From contig CAVPVK010000015.1 in assembly GCA_963709175.1 (NCBI GenBank), positions 310,001-374,000 on the forward strand: DNA of 64,000 bases, in the 5' to 3' direction. Source of the stretch: JANXQG01 sp963709175 (GTDB lineage Bacteria; Planctomycetota; Planctomycetia; Pirellulales; Thermoguttaceae). Positions 9,495-20,400 of this stretch are shown piece by piece. The position numbers and the translations under genes were made by a program. Each line of letters starts with the position of its first letter. The first letter of the stretch is position 1. Under the pieces are notes generated by a model. The model had not been told where the DNA came from. It saw nothing but the letters and a program-made list of their open reading frames with translations, and made no database searches.

Positions 9495-10321
9495 AGGGCA
9501 CCCATGATTCCGCGTACGATCATCTCGACGCCCAGCACCAGCAAGACGATCAGGAAGAACCAGCGAACGGCCTGGTTGGTGAGGCGGACCAGGACCTTCG
9601 TGCCGACGTAGGCGCCCAGGAGGATGCCCAGGACCACGGGCGCGACCCTGCCGGGATCGATCTGGCCGGCCGCCAGGTAGACGCTGGCGCCGGCCAACGC
9701 CGTGACGCCGATGATCAGGTTGCTGGTGGTCGTTGAGACCTTGGGCGGCAGTCCCATGACGAGGTCGTGGATCAAGACCTTCAAGGCCCCCGCGCCGATG
9801 CCCAGCATGCCGGCGACGAGCCCCGCGCCGAACATCAGCGGTCCGCCAAAGTAGGCCCGGATGCCCTTATACTGGATGGTCGTATGGCTGGGTTGGTCGT
9901 AGTAGCTGCCTTCAAGTTCCAACCAGCGTGAAAAGGCGTCCTGCCGGGTGGCCGGCTGCCACTGGCGGTTTCCTTGCACAACCAGGGCCAGCCACGAGAG
10001 CAGCAAAACCAATCCGAAGAGGATGAACAAGAAACTTTGCCCGGCAACCAGGGTAATGGCGGCCCCCACCAAGGCGCCCACGATGGTGAACATTTCCAGG
10101 AACATGCCGACTTTGAGGTTAGTGATACGGTCGCGGACGTAGGCCGATGCCGCTCCGCTGGAAGTGGCGATGACGGAAACGATGCTGATGGCAATGGCCT
10201 GCTTGATTTCCATGTCCGCCAGCGTCATGGCAGGGATGAGCACCACGCCGCCGCCCATGCCGCTCATGGCGCCGACGAAGCCGGCGGCAATGGAAATCAA
10301 GAATAACCAGTGGAAGGCCAT
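9491..10321 (-). CDS. TauE/SafE-family sulfite/anion permease
   Basis: 276 residues, seven to eight predicted membrane helices. The family's N-terminal signature is clear (GFVGAMSGMGGGVVLIPAM), and its second half-repeat begins at GAGLVAGMLGIGAGALKVLI, the internal duplication typical of TauE/SafE permeases. These inner-membrane proteins move sulfite, sulfonates or related organic anions. The start ATG at 10321 opens directly into the first helix. It is coupled to the downstream DUF1634 gene (ATGA overlap). The transported anion is not determinable from sequence, and no sulfur-metabolism genes lie nearby. Confidence 0.88.
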   Translation of the reverse strand: MAFHWLFLISIAAGFVGAMSGMGGGVVLIPAMTLADMEIKQAIAISIVSVIATSSGAASAYVRDRITNLKVGMFLEMFTIVGALVGAAITLVAGQSFLFILFGLVLLLSWLALVVQGNRQWQPATRQDAFSRWLELEGSYYDQPSHTTIQYKGIRAYFGGPLMFGAGLVAGMLGIGAGALKVLIHDLVMGLPPKVSTTTSNLIIGVTALAGASVYLAAGQIDPGRVAPVVLGILLGAYVGTKVLVRLTNQAVRWFFLIVLLVLGVEMIVRGIMGAL

Positions 10322-10468
10322 GTGGAGATTATAGGAAAAGCGCCAAGTGGCGACGGCAGGGTTTCTTCCCGTCCTCTTGAGCCATGCGAGGCAGGGCGCG
10401 ATGCCGTAACCGCTGCCGACGGAGTCAAGCCCATCCTGCCTGTGCTGCCTGCGAACCGCTGGCCGTTG

Positions 10469-12250
10469 TCAGTGTCCCTTCGACGCCACGGTTCCATACA
10501 GCGACTCCGCGCCGGCGAGCTTAGGCCAGAGGAATCCGTACAGGGCCACGAAAGCGAAGCATATCATCGGCACGATGAACGAACGCGACATGTCATATTG
10601 ATCGGCGACGTAGCCCATCAGCTTGGGCAGGATCGCTCCGCCCATGATGGCCATGACGATGAACGCTGATGCCTTCTTCGCACGGGCGCCGAGGCCGAAA
10701 ATGCCAAGGGCGAATATAGTCGGGAACATGATCGACATGAAGAAATAGCTCAGGAAGACGCAGCCCATGGACAGCCAACCGAGCTTGCAAAAAATCAGGA
10801 GGCAGACGGCGACGTTGAGCAAGCCATACAGCGCCAGGACTTTGTGGGCCGAGAACTTCTTCAAGAATCCGGCCCCGCTGAAGCGGCCAATCAGGAAGCA
10901 GACAAATCCCAGAGACGCAAGGTTCGCGGCCCCCTTATCGCTAATACAGAGAACGCCGTCGGTGAAGGGGATTTCCTTGGGATAGGCGTCCGCCAGCAAC
11001 ATGCGGTTCATGCGATCGCGATCGTCGCCTTCGAGTTTCGCTTGAGTCGCGAGTTTTCGCGTCGTTCCCGCAAGTTCAACGCCCTTGAATCGCTTGGCGT
11101 CGAAGATAGACTGCTTCTTGAGGATGCTATTGAGGTCCTGCAAGAGCGCAGCCTGGAGCGACCGTCGCTCGGCTGCGGGCGTGTCCTGGTAGTCGGCCAA
11201 GGCATGGACCGTGTCAGGCGATAATTCACCGCTCAGATAGGTCGATACGGGATCTGACTTGTGCTTCAGTTTCGTGAGGAGCGACGGCAGGTCCTTGACG
11301 TCTTCCGCCCCCAGAACCGTACGCGTCTCGAACCAGCCGTTCAACCATCCCTGAATGAAACCCGGCGAGCTGTCGGCGAGTTTCGTCATAGTGGAATTTA
11401 GTGAGTCCGGAATGGGTGGAACTTCCAAAGTCATATAATTGATGAAAAAGCTGAATATGCCTGCCTGGGCCGCCACGTACAGAAATTGCGCGGCGACAGC
11501 CATCACAAAATGGGGGTGCGTCCAAATCGAATGGGTGACGCTGGCGGCGGAATCGTCCAGGTGGTAATCGTCTTCGGCGCGAATATCCGGAATGTAGGCA
11601 AAATAAAAGACCACCGAGAGCACGATGACGACGCCGGCAATCACCACGTACGGAATATAAAGCGTTTCGCTCCCCGTGCTGTTGCCCGCCGCGTCCTTGC
11701 CATAGAAGAACAGGCTGCCGATGATCGGACCGAATATCCAGCCGACACCGTTGCAGGACTGGGCCAAGTTGATGCGCGTGGCGGCATAACGTTGAGGTCC
11801 CAGCACGGTCGTATAGGGATTGGCTATCGTTTCCAGGAAGGTCAGTCCAGCGGCAATCGCACAGACTCCCGTCAAATAGGCCACGAAAGCCGTGGTCGCC
11901 GACACCATCCCCGTATGAGACATGGCGTTGATGCGTGTGGCGGGTAAGAACCACAAACCTCCGGCCGCCACCATCAGGAGTCCAACAATGATACCGCCCT
12001 TGTAGCCTAGGCGGCTCGCCAGCCAGCCCGCAGGAATCGCCATAAGGAAGTAGCCGAGATAATGGGCGAACTGCACCCACGCCGACTGTGACTTGCTCAA
12101 GTTCAGTTCCGTCTGGAAGTGCTTGTCCATGACGTCAATCATGCCGTTGCAGATTCCCCAGAGGAGGAACAACGAACTGACAAGAATGAACGTGAACATC
12201 AAGTTCTTTCCGTCGTCCATTACGAAGAGACTTTTCTTTTCCGTACTCAT
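10469..12250 (-). CDS. FucP-like MFS sugar:H+ symporter with central insert
   Basis: 593 residues from the ATG at 12250 (MSTEKKSLFVMDDGKNLMF); the frame stays open to 12334 but the upstream residues look non-native. Motifs of the fucose/glucose/galactose symporter group are present: FLLWGICNGMIDVMDKHFQ, FAHYLGYFLMAIPAGWLASR, GLTFLETIANPYTTVLGP and RINLAQSCNGVGWIFGPIIG. The C-terminal half has FFMSIMFPTIFALGI and IMGGAILPKLMGYVAD. About 160 hydrophilic residues are inserted between the N-terminal and C-terminal halves (roughly residues 300-460), absent from classical FucP of about 440 residues. It likely imports a neutral sugar, consistent with the neighbouring sugar-oxidation genes, though the two groups are on opposite strands. 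Confidence 0.86.
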   Translation of the reverse strand: MSTEKKSLFVMDDGKNLMFTFILVSSLFLLWGICNGMIDVMDKHFQTELNLSKSQSAWVQFAHYLGYFLMAIPAGWLASRLGYKGGIIVGLLMVAAGGLWFLPATRINAMSHTGMVSATTAFVAYLTGVCAIAAGLTFLETIANPYTTVLGPQRYAATRINLAQSCNGVGWIFGPIIGSLFFYGKDAAGNSTGSETLYIPYVVIAGVVIVLSVVFYFAYIPDIRAEDDYHLDDSAASVTHSIWTHPHFVMAVAAQFLYVAAQAGIFSFFINYMTLEVPPIPDSLNSTMTKLADSSPGFIQGWLNGWFETRTVLGAEDVKDLPSLLTKLKHKSDPVSTYLSGELSPDTVHALADYQDTPAAERRSLQAALLQDLNSILKKQSIFDAKRFKGVELAGTTRKLATQAKLEGDDRDRMNRMLLADAYPKEIPFTDGVLCISDKGAANLASLGFVCFLIGRFSGAGFLKKFSAHKVLALYGLLNVAVCLLIFCKLGWLSMGCVFLSYFFMSIMFPTIFALGIFGLGARAKKASAFIVMAIMGGAILPKLMGYVADQYDMSRSFIVPMICFAFVALYGFLWPKLAGAESLYGTVASKGH

Positions 12251-12513
12251 AGTGCGACGCAGGGTGCTGAGAGACGATATTGGCAAAGAGGTGGAGGAAA
12301 CCCCGATTCTGTTCGCCCCCGACAAGGTTGTCAAGGTATTCGCCCTCTATTCTCGGCAAAATCGCTTGACTTCCGCCGCCGTTTGGGCAAAATAGGTGCT
12401 GCCAGAGCATTCCCGAGGCGCTTCCTAGGGAATAGAATGGGAAGCGATGATGCCTGGGCGATGTGCATACTTCGCCCACCCCTTGGGATCGCTCCGAAAA
12501 GGACTAACGACTG

Positions 12514-12804
12514 ATGCCTCGAATCACGATGCAGATTCCGCACAATCTCGGTCGCGAAGCGGCGAGCAATCGCCTCCGCGAGCAACTTCCGCGGTTCGAG
12601 GACAAGGTCTCCGATCTGGAGCAGCAGTGGCAGGACCACACGGTGACCTTCAAGTTCAAGGCGGCGGGATTCCCCGTCAGCGGCACCATGGCGGTGGAAG
12701 ATGCGGCGACCAACGTCGACGTCAATGTGCCGCTGGCAGCCCTGCTCTTCAAGGGCATGATCGAGGAAGGTCTTCGCCGCGAGCTTACGACGATCTTGGC
12801 TTAG
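12514..12804 (+). CDS. Polyhydroxyalkanoic acid system family protein
   Basis: 96 residues matching the small polyhydroxyalkanoate granule-associated family: N-terminal MPRITMQIPHNLGREAASNR, central LEQQWQDHTVTFKFKAAGFP, then VSGTMAVEDAATNVDVNVPL and a C-terminal helix ending MIEEGLRRELTTIL. The length is normal for the family. It is soluble and cytosolic with no signal peptide. The family is linked to storage granules by gene context, but the molecular role is unclear. No PHA synthase lies in this window, so the association cannot be tested here. Confidence 0.85.
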   Translation: MPRITMQIPHNLGREAASNRLREQLPRFEDKVSDLEQQWQDHTVTFKFKAAGFPVSGTMAVEDAATNVDVNVPLAALLFKGMIEEGLRRELTTILA

Positions 12805-13033
12805 AAGCGGCCGAAGGCGACTACCGTGGGCCTGCGCTTGCTACGCAATCTGGTCCCACCCTGAGCCTGGACTTCCCTTGCCGCTGCGCCTAGGATAATT
12901 GAGACAGCAGTTCTGGCAAATATACCCGCTCCCCGGGCAATCTGACCGGCGAAGCAGGTTCTTCCGCTCGGATTGCTGCATCCCTGGACTTCTCCTTCCC
13001 TACCTATCCTTTCTTCTATTGCGCAGGTGATCC

Positions 13034-14547
13034 ATGTCCACCGTAGTGGCAGATAACATACTCAGCGAGGCAACCAATCGCTTTCTCGACCGTACGGGCA
13101 ATCTATGGATTGGAGGTCAATGGCGGGCAGCCCGATTGGGCGAAACCTTTGAGGTCTACAATCCGGCCAGCGGCGAAATCATCGCCCATTGCGCCGCCGG
13201 CGGCAAGCCCGACATTGACGCCGCTGTCCAGGCGGCCCGTCGTGCCCTGGAATCGGGCCCATGGGCGAATATGACCCCCTCGCAGCGCGGCCAACTGATC
13301 TGGAAGCTAGGCGATCTGCTGGAGGAGCACGCCGACGAGTTCGCGGAACTGGAAACGCTCAACAATGGCAAGCCGCTGGCAGTCGCCCGGGCGGCCGACG
13401 TCCCGCTGGCCGTCGATCTCTTCCGCTATATGGCCGGTTGGACCACCAAGATCCACGGCCAGACCTTTCCCATTTCCGTGCCGTACCTGCCCGGCAGCGA
13501 GTTCTTCAGCTATACGGCCCGGGAGCCGATTGGCGTGGTTGGCCAGATCATTCCCTGGAATTTTCCGCTGCTGATGGCGGCCTGGAAGCTGGGCCCTGCC
13601 CTGGCGGCGGGCTGCACCATTGTGCTGAAGCCGGCCGAGCAAACGCCGCTCAGCGCACTGCGGCTAGGCGAATTGATCGAGGAAGCGGGCTTCCCCGAGG
13701 GCGTCGTCAATATCGTCACCGGCCTGGGCGAAACGGCCGGCGCGGCCCTGGCCGCCCATCCGGGCGTCGACAAGATCGCTTTCACCGGCTCCACCGAGGT
13801 CGGCCGCCTGATCGTTGCGGCCGCCGGACAAAGCAACCTCAAAAAAGTCACGCTGGAACTGGGCGGCAAGTCGCCCAACATCGTGCTGGCCGACGCCGAC
13901 CTGGACGCCGCCGTCACCGGCGCTGCTGACGCGCCATTTTCTTCAACCATGGCCAATGCTGCTGTGCCGGCTCGCGGCTCTATGTCGAGAAGCCGGTCTA
14001 CGACGAGGTGGTCGAGGGCGTTGCCCGTCACGCCCGCGAGATCCGCCTGGGAAGCGGATTCGATCCGGCAACGCAAATGGGGCCCTTGGTATCGCGGGAA
14101 CAACTGGAGCGGGTTTGCAGCTACATCGAAACAGGCCTCGGCGAGGGCGCGCAATTGGTGACGGGCGGAAAGCGGGCGGGCGAGCGGGGCTACTTCGTCG
14201 AACCGACCGTTTTCATCGACACCCGGCCCTCGATGAAGATCGTGCGGGAAGAAATCTTCGGACCCGTCGTCGCCGCTATGCCCTTCGACGATCCCGACGA
14301 GGTCCTGGCAGAGGCCAATGACAGCACGTACGGGCTGGCGGCCGCCGTCTGGACCCGCGACGTCAACAAGGCCCACCGCCTCGCCCGGCGGTTGAAGGCC
14401 GGCACGGTCTGGATCAATTGCTACAATGTCTTTGACGCCGCTTTGCCCTTCGGCGGATACAAGGAATCGGGCTGGGGCCGCGAGATGGGCCAGGCCGCCG
14501 TGGAGCTCTATACAGAGACCAAAGCTGTGACGACCCGGTTGGCGTGA
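13034..14547 (+). CDS. NAD-dependent aldehyde dehydrogenase, frameshifted near 13931
   Basis: Full-length aldehyde dehydrogenase of about 504 residues. The first frame gives the N-terminal NAD-binding part (IGVVGQIIPWNFPLLMAAWK, IAFTGSTEVGRLI, and the general-base Glu in TLELGGKSPN). After 13931 another frame continues with FFNHGQCCCAGSRLYVEKP, which contains the catalytic cysteine, then IVREEIFGPVVAAMPFDDP, and stops at 14547. Removing one GC from GACGCGCCATT (13928-13938) joins the frames exactly at DAIFFNHGQ. Homologues oxidise aliphatic or amino aldehydes (betaine, indole-acetaldehyde or retinal types); the substrate is not clear. All catalytic residues survive on both sides of the break, which argues for a sequence error rather than decay. 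Confidence 0.88.
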
Positions 14548-14645
14548 GGAAATAAATGACGAGGGAGCCAGGCAATTGCCACCGCTTGACTGTGGCGCAG
14601 AGTCCTGCCGGACGAGGCCTTCGAAGACCACTCCGCAATCTGCCC

Positions 14646-15749
14646 TCAGCATTCGCGCGGCGGCGCCGGGCGGCCGTAGAAATAGCCCTGCCCCAGATCG
14701 AAACCCAGCTCCCGGCAGACCGCGTCTTCACGCGCCGTTTCCACGCCTTCGGCCAGTGCGACGATGCCCAGATTGCGAACCATCTGCACGAGCGTGCTCA
14801 GGACCTGCCGGCGTTGGGAGGTGGCTGAATCGATGCCGCGAATCAACGACATGTCGAATTTCACGTAGTCCGGGCCCATTTCCGCCAGATCGCCCCAGCG
14901 CGACTCGCCCACCCCGAAGTCGTCGTAGGCCAGTCGGATGTTCAGCCGCTTCAACAGCCCGCGCAACTCGGAAAGCTCGACGCCCTGGGTGACCGCCGCT
15001 TCGTGGATCTCCAGGGTCAGGGCCTGCTCCGGCCAGTTCTCGCGAAGCCGCACGAGCGACTCGCCGAGCTGCGGGTCGGGCAGCTCGCGGGGATGCGTAT
15101 TGAGGAATAAATGCGGTGGCGGAGACATCCCTTGCGAGACCCGCACCCCCTCCCAGCGCAGCATCGCGCTCAGCTCGACCTCAAGGCTCAACTGCTGCGC
15201 CACGCCGAACATGTCCTTGGGCATCTCCAGGCCGAAGAGCCGGCTGCGAGCGAGGACTTCGTAGGCCGCGATGCCGTGGTCCTCCATGCGGACGATCGGC
15301 TGCACGAAGGGCGTCACGGCGCGTTCCGACATCAGCTTGTCGAAGAGCACCAGGGCCAATGCATGATCGCATGAGCTCTCATGCACGGTGTTGGCGTTGA
15401 CTTCGGTCGATTGCACGCGTACCCGGAAGGGCAGGTTGGCAAACTGTACCAGGTCATCTTCGGCCAGGGTCACGGGCTCTCGGACGCGGCGACCATTGAC
15501 AAATGTGCCGTTGGTGCTGCCGAGATCGCGGAGCACCATCGTGCGGCCGACCTGGTTGATTTCCGCGTGCGTGGAGGAAATCGTCTTGCAAGACAGGGCC
15601 AGCGTCACATCCGGCCGGCGGCCGATGAGAAAGGGAAAGGTGTAGATCGGCATATGGCGGAGCGTCTCCGCACTGTCGAACGGTCCGACCAGAAACCACA
15701 CGGCGTTACCTGAGATGACTGGAACTGGGGGCATACCATTATCTAGCAT
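14646..15749 (-). CDS. FHA-EAL protein: cyclic-di-GMP phosphodiesterase with phosphothreonine-binding domain
   Basis: About 367 residues. An FHA domain comes first: FLIGRRPDVTLALS, ISSTHAEI, LRDLGSTNGTFVNGRRV. A complete EAL domain follows: YEVLAR, the Asn in LFLNTHPREL, Glu in LTLEIHEAAV, the YDDFGVGESRWG loop, Lys/Asp in DYVKFDMSLI, AEGVET and LGQGYFYGRP. All metal-binding and catalytic residues expected of an active c-di-GMP phosphodiesterase appear present. FHA domains read phosphothreonine made by Ser/Thr kinases, and such a kinase is encoded 1.7 kb away on the other strand. The ATG at 15749 or 15734 is the likely start. The gene diverges from the AAA ATPase gene across a 312-bp gap. Confidence 0.85.
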   Translation of the reverse strand: MLDNGMPPVPVISGNAVWFLVGPFDSAETLRHMPIYTFPFLIGRRPDVTLALSCKTISSTHAEINQVGRTMVLRDLGSTNGTFVNGRRVREPVTLAEDDLVQFANLPFRVRVQSTEVNANTVHESSCDHALALVLFDKLMSERAVTPFVQPIVRMEDHGIAAYEVLARSRLFGLEMPKDMFGVAQQLSLEVELSAMLRWEGVRVSQGMSPPPHLFLNTHPRELPDPQLGESLVRLRENWPEQALTLEIHEAAVTQGVELSELRGLLKRLNIRLAYDDFGVGESRWGDLAEMGPDYVKFDMSLIRGIDSATSQRRQVLSTLVQMVRNLGIVALAEGVETAREDAVCRELGFDLGQGYFYGRPAPPREC

Positions 15750-16061
15750 GCGTTCCGCCAAGGAGACGAATTGCAACCGCAGTCTCCGCGTCCACAAGAC
15801 AGTTTTGTCGCCGAAAAGAAATCGCTTGGCAACGATTGTGCCGAGGCGTGAGGATGCTGACGGTTGTAAGGTCCGCGCTGCGCGGATGGCTCCGCCACCC
15901 TCTGGAGAATCAGACCCGCGCGGCTTGCTCGCTGCGACTTTGACCTACATTTGCTTCAGAATCTATCCGCGAGCCGCAGATCGGGCGGCGATGCCCACCG
16001 GCCTCGGCTCGGCATGCGGATAGGCTCTCAGCGGCGAACCGGCCTGCAGGACCTGAGAACC
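15750..16061. other. Intergenic region between divergent FHA-EAL and AAA genes
   Basis: 312 bp with no convincing coding sequence. It must hold promoters for both divergent genes, but I see no clear consensus -35/-10 pair, hairpin or repeat. Confidence 0.5.
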
Positions 16062-17390
16062 ATGACATCCTCATCAACCTTGGACATCAGCGAGACCTTC
16101 CTGGCCTCGCTGCTTTCCGACGAAAACTTTGTCCCCGCCAAGCCGGCGACTATCGAGGAAACCGGTCTGGGCGAGGAATACATCGAGCAGGCGATCTGCA
16201 AGTACCTGGCCGTCTTCGGCACGACGAAGGGCCGTTCCATCGCCGACCACCTTTGCCTGCCGTTCAATCTCATCGAGCCGCTGCTAGGCACGCTGCGTAC
16301 CAACCAGATCGCCGTCCACGCCGGCTCGGCGCCTTTCAACGACTATTATTACACCCTGACCACGCAGGGTCGCAGCCGGGGGATGTCCTTGCTGGAGGCC
16401 TGCGCCTATGTCGGCCCCGCCCCCGTGCCGCTGAGCGACTATGTGATCTCCGTCGAAGCCCAGTCGATCACGGCGGAGGCACCGGGCCCGGAAAAGCTAG
16501 TGGAGGCGGTCCGCGGCATCTCGGTCGACCCGAGCCTCTTCGACAGTCTCGGCCCCGCCATCAACTCGGGTGCGGGCATGTTCCTGTACGGCGCACCGGG
16601 CAACGGCAAGTCGACGCTCGCCAAGCGGGTCACGCTCTGCTTCGGCCAGGAAATCTGGATTCCGCACGCGCTTTACGAGGACGGCCAGATCATCAAGTTC
16701 TACGACACGGCCTATCATAAACAGGTCGTCAACGACGATCGCAGCATCACCAAGTGCGGCGATCACGACCGCCGCTGGCTGAAGGTCTCGCGGCCCACCG
16801 TGGTCGTCGGCGGCGAACTGACAATGGACAACCTCGAGTTGCGGCACGACCCGCGGAGCAACGTCAGCGAAGCTCCCTTGCAGATGAAAAGCAACTGCGG
16901 CTGTCTCTTGATCGACGACTTCGGCCGCCAGCGCATCGAGCCCGCACAACTCTTGAACCGCTGGATCGTGCCCCTGGAAATGCGGCACGATTTCCTCACG
17001 CTCCCCACGGGCAAGAAGCTGCAGGTGCCTTTCGACCAGCTCGTGATCTTCTCCACGAACCTGGAGCCGCGCGACCTGGTGGACGAGGCCTTCCTGCGGC
17101 GGATTCCCTACAAGATCGAAATCGGCGATCCCAACGAGCAGGAGTTCCACGAATTGTTCCGCCTGTATGCCGCCGCATTCGGCTGCGAATACCGTAGCGA
17201 AGTGATTGAAGACCTCCTCGAACGCCATTTTCACAACACCGGCCGGCGGCTGCGACGCTGCCAGGCCCGCGACCTGCTGCTGCAAATCCGCAGCTACTGC
17301 CATTACACCGGCAAGGCGATGGAATTCCGCACCGAGTATTTCGATCGGGCCGTAAAGACCTACTTTGCCACGGTGATGGGCGAGATTTGA
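16062..17390 (+). CDS. AAA-type ATPase next to kinase-tubulin protein
   Basis: 442 residues from the ATG at 16062 (MTSSSTLDISETFLASLLSD); the upstream in-frame sequence looks non-coding. The N-terminal 150 residues look like a winged-helix-type region (EEYIEQAICKYLAVFGTTKG, YYYTLTTQGRSRG). The P-loop is GMFLYGAPGNGKSTLAKR near residue 190, Walker B is CGCLLIDDFGRQRIEP, sensor 1 is VIFSTNLEPRDL and the Arg-finger region is EAFLRRIPYKIEIGDP. A C-terminal lid domain follows. The ATPase is predicted soluble. It lies 13 bp before the kinase-tubulin gene on the same strand, so an operon is near certain. It may act as a remodeller or loader in that signalling module; no substrate can be named. Confidence 0.85.
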   Translation: MTSSSTLDISETFLASLLSDENFVPAKPATIEETGLGEEYIEQAICKYLAVFGTTKGRSIADHLCLPFNLIEPLLGTLRTNQIAVHAGSAPFNDYYYTLTTQGRSRGMSLLEACAYVGPAPVPLSDYVISVEAQSITAEAPGPEKLVEAVRGISVDPSLFDSLGPAINSGAGMFLYGAPGNGKSTLAKRVTLCFGQEIWIPHALYEDGQIIKFYDTAYHKQVVNDDRSITKCGDHDRRWLKVSRPTVVVGGELTMDNLELRHDPRSNVSEAPLQMKSNCGCLLIDDFGRQRIEPAQLLNRWIVPLEMRHDFLTLPTGKKLQVPFDQLVIFSTNLEPRDLVDEAFLRRIPYKIEIGDPNEQEFHELFRLYAAAFGCEYRSEVIEDLLERHFHNTGRRLRRCQARDLLLQIRSYCHYTGKAMEFRTEYFDRAVKTYFATVMGEI

Positions 17391-17403
17391 CGGGCCAAAC
17401 CGC

Positions 17404-20400
17404 ATGAGCACTGCCCAAGCCACGATGTTTTCCTTGTCGGAGCCGATCCCAGGCTACCTGGTGCGAGAGCGCCTCGGTGCGGGCGGCTACGGCGAGGTCT
17501 GGAAGGCTGATGCGCCCGGCGGGCTAAGCAAGGCCGTCAAGATCGTCTACGGCTGCCGCGACGATGCCCGCGCGGCAAGGGAACTGGCCGCCCTGAACCG
17601 CATCAAGCAGGTTCGCCACCCCTTCCTGCTCTCGCTTGAGCGGATCGAACTGATTGAGGGCCACCTCGTAATCGTCATGGAGCTGGCTGCCTCGAACCTG
17701 AAACAGGAATTCGAGAGGTGCCACCAGGCGGGACTCGTGGGAATTCCCCGCAATGAGTTGCTGGCCCACCTGCACGACGCCGCCGACGCCCTCGATTACA
17801 TCAACCAGAAGCATTCCTTGCAACACCTCGACATCAAGCCGGAAAACCTTCTCTTGGTGGGCGACCGCATCAAGCTCGCCGATTTCGGGCTGGTCAAGGA
17901 CCTGCACGACGTCAATAGCTCCGCAGTCGGCGGGATGACCCCGGTTTATGCGTCGCCGGAGTTGTTTGACGGCCGCCCATCGAGCCATAGCGACCAATAT
18001 AGCCTGGCAATCGTCTACCAGGAAATGCTTACCGGTTCATTGCCCTATGAAGGCCGCACCACGGCACAATTGGCCGCACAGCACCTCCACGGCCGGCCGC
18101 GGCTCGATCGATTGCCGGCCTCCGACGAAGCGACCATCGCCCGTGCGCTGTCCAAAGACCCTGGGCAGCGTTTTGCGACTTGCGTCGATATGGTTGAGGC
18201 CTTGCTGGCGGCTGCGTCCACTTCACGGATGCGGACTGCGCGGCCGCCGCTGCGGCCAAAAGCGGAGAGCGTGTGCCCTGCGCCTCAAGGCGAAACCGAG
18301 GTCATCTCGCTCGAGGCGATGACCGCGGCTGGCGCCGCCGCGGGAACCCCGCTCAGCAACCTGACACAAGTTGCCGACCTGCCGACGCCCATAGAGGACA
18401 TGCCGCCGCTGGAACTAGGGTCGGCGGAAACCGAGTTGCGGCCCACGCTCTTCTTCGGCATCGGCGGTCTGGCCGTGCAGACTTTGCAGGCCCTCCATCG
18501 GCGCATCGAGATGCAGTTCGGCGATCCGGACGCGCTGCCGGCACTACAGTTTCTGGTCTTCGAAACCGACGCCGAGAGCCTGAAAACCGCTACCGACGGC
18601 GAGACGGCGCCGTTGAAGAACAACTCGGCCGTGCTGCTGCCATTGCGGCAGTCGACGGACTACCGCAATGATGCCGACGGGCGATTCCATTGGCTGAGCC
18701 GTCGTTGGATCTACAACATCCCCCGCAATGCCCAAACTCAAGGTCTCCGCCCCTTGGGTCGCCTGGCCCTGGTCGACAATATGGAGCGGGTCATCGCGGC
18801 GGTGACGCGCGTAGTCCGAACGGCTATGGATCCAGCGGGCATTGCGGCCACCGCCGCGATCATTGGCAGGCCGTTCCATCCTTCCGTCCCCCGCGTCTTC
18901 ATCGTCTCCTCCACTACGGGCGGCTGCGGCAGCGGTACCGTGCTGGATTTCGGCTACATCGTCCGCCAGGTGTTGCGCAAACAGGGGCTGGCCGACGACT
19001 CCGTACTTGGCGTGTTGGCCCATTGCACAGGCCGCAACCCCCAGACCCGCGATCTCTCCACGGCCAATACCTACGCCCTGCTGAGTGAGTTGAATCACTA
19101 TGCCGATCCGCATCGCCCCTACCCGGGCGACCCGGCGGCTGGCCTGAATGCCTTCGGTGTTGACGATTCGCCTTTCAGCCAGACCTATTTCGTCCACCTG
19201 GGCGAGGAACTCGATGCGAACGGGCTTGCCGCGGGGATCGACACCTTAGCCAGCTACCTGTACCACGGTGCGCTAACCCGCGCGGCGGTGTTTTTCGATA
19301 AGTGCCGGGGCACGTGCTCGCGGGTCGCAGATTCGGGCAGCCAACCATCGACGGATGTCATCCCGGCCCTGAGGACCTTCGGTGTCTGCCGCATGGGATT
19401 CACGCCGGAGGATGTGCCGCCGGACGCCGCCGACACATTATGCCGCGTCCTGCTCAGCCGCTGGCGCGGCAATGAAGTAAGGCAGTTCGACTCGGGCGAA
19501 GCTTCCCTTTCTGATCCCACGAGCCTGCTGGCAACGCAGTTCGCGGAGGGAATTTCCGCCGAAAAACTCCGCGCCGCGGTTGTGGCCCGGACTGACGCCG
19601 CCGCTCTTGCCCTCGATCGGGTCGTCACCGGCTTCCACACCCAACTGTCGGAGCAGATGGGCAATGATCGCCAGGCCTATCTGCTGGCTGCCTTGGGCAA
19701 GATCGTCAACCACCTCAACCCTCAGCGGACATTGCTCGCGCGGATTCCTCCGGGCAAAGTGATCGCCGAAGCCCTGGACGCCGTGGTTTTTTGCCAAGGC
19801 GTGCGGGAATCGCGGCGATTGTGCCTGGAATCGGCCTTGGAGACGCCGATCTCCCAGACCGCCGTTTCGGCGGGCAACGAATTGCGGCAATGGCTTCTGG
19901 CGCTGGTCAACGATCCGGAATTCCGAATAGCCGGGGCGCAGCGAATGGCCGACTGTGTGGCCGAGCATCTCCGGGACCTCAGCCGCCAGGCGGGCGAGAG
20001 GGTCCTCGCGCTGAGCGGACAATTGCAAACCCTCAAGGAATTGTTGGGCGACACGAAGCGCAGCAAGAAATGGCTGCGGTTCCGGGGCTGGTTTTCCGCG
20101 CCGACTCGTGGCCGATTCCCGTCTGACGGAATATTTCGAGTTGCGGCTCCACGAACTGATACTCAACGCCTATAGCCGCCTCGTCGGCCAGGTGCTGGCG
20201 CAGGTTGCCACCGTGGGCGACAAGTTACGGAACCTGGCCGCCGATTTCAACCGCTTGATCGAGCACTTTTCCGTCGCGTCTCCCGGGGCGGTGGAATCCA
20301 GTGCGCGGACCAATGCCCTGCAGCGGGTTGCCGCTGAGCAGATCGCCAAATGCAAGGCGGAATTGCTCACCGCCATGGAACAGGCATTGGAAAACGAGCT

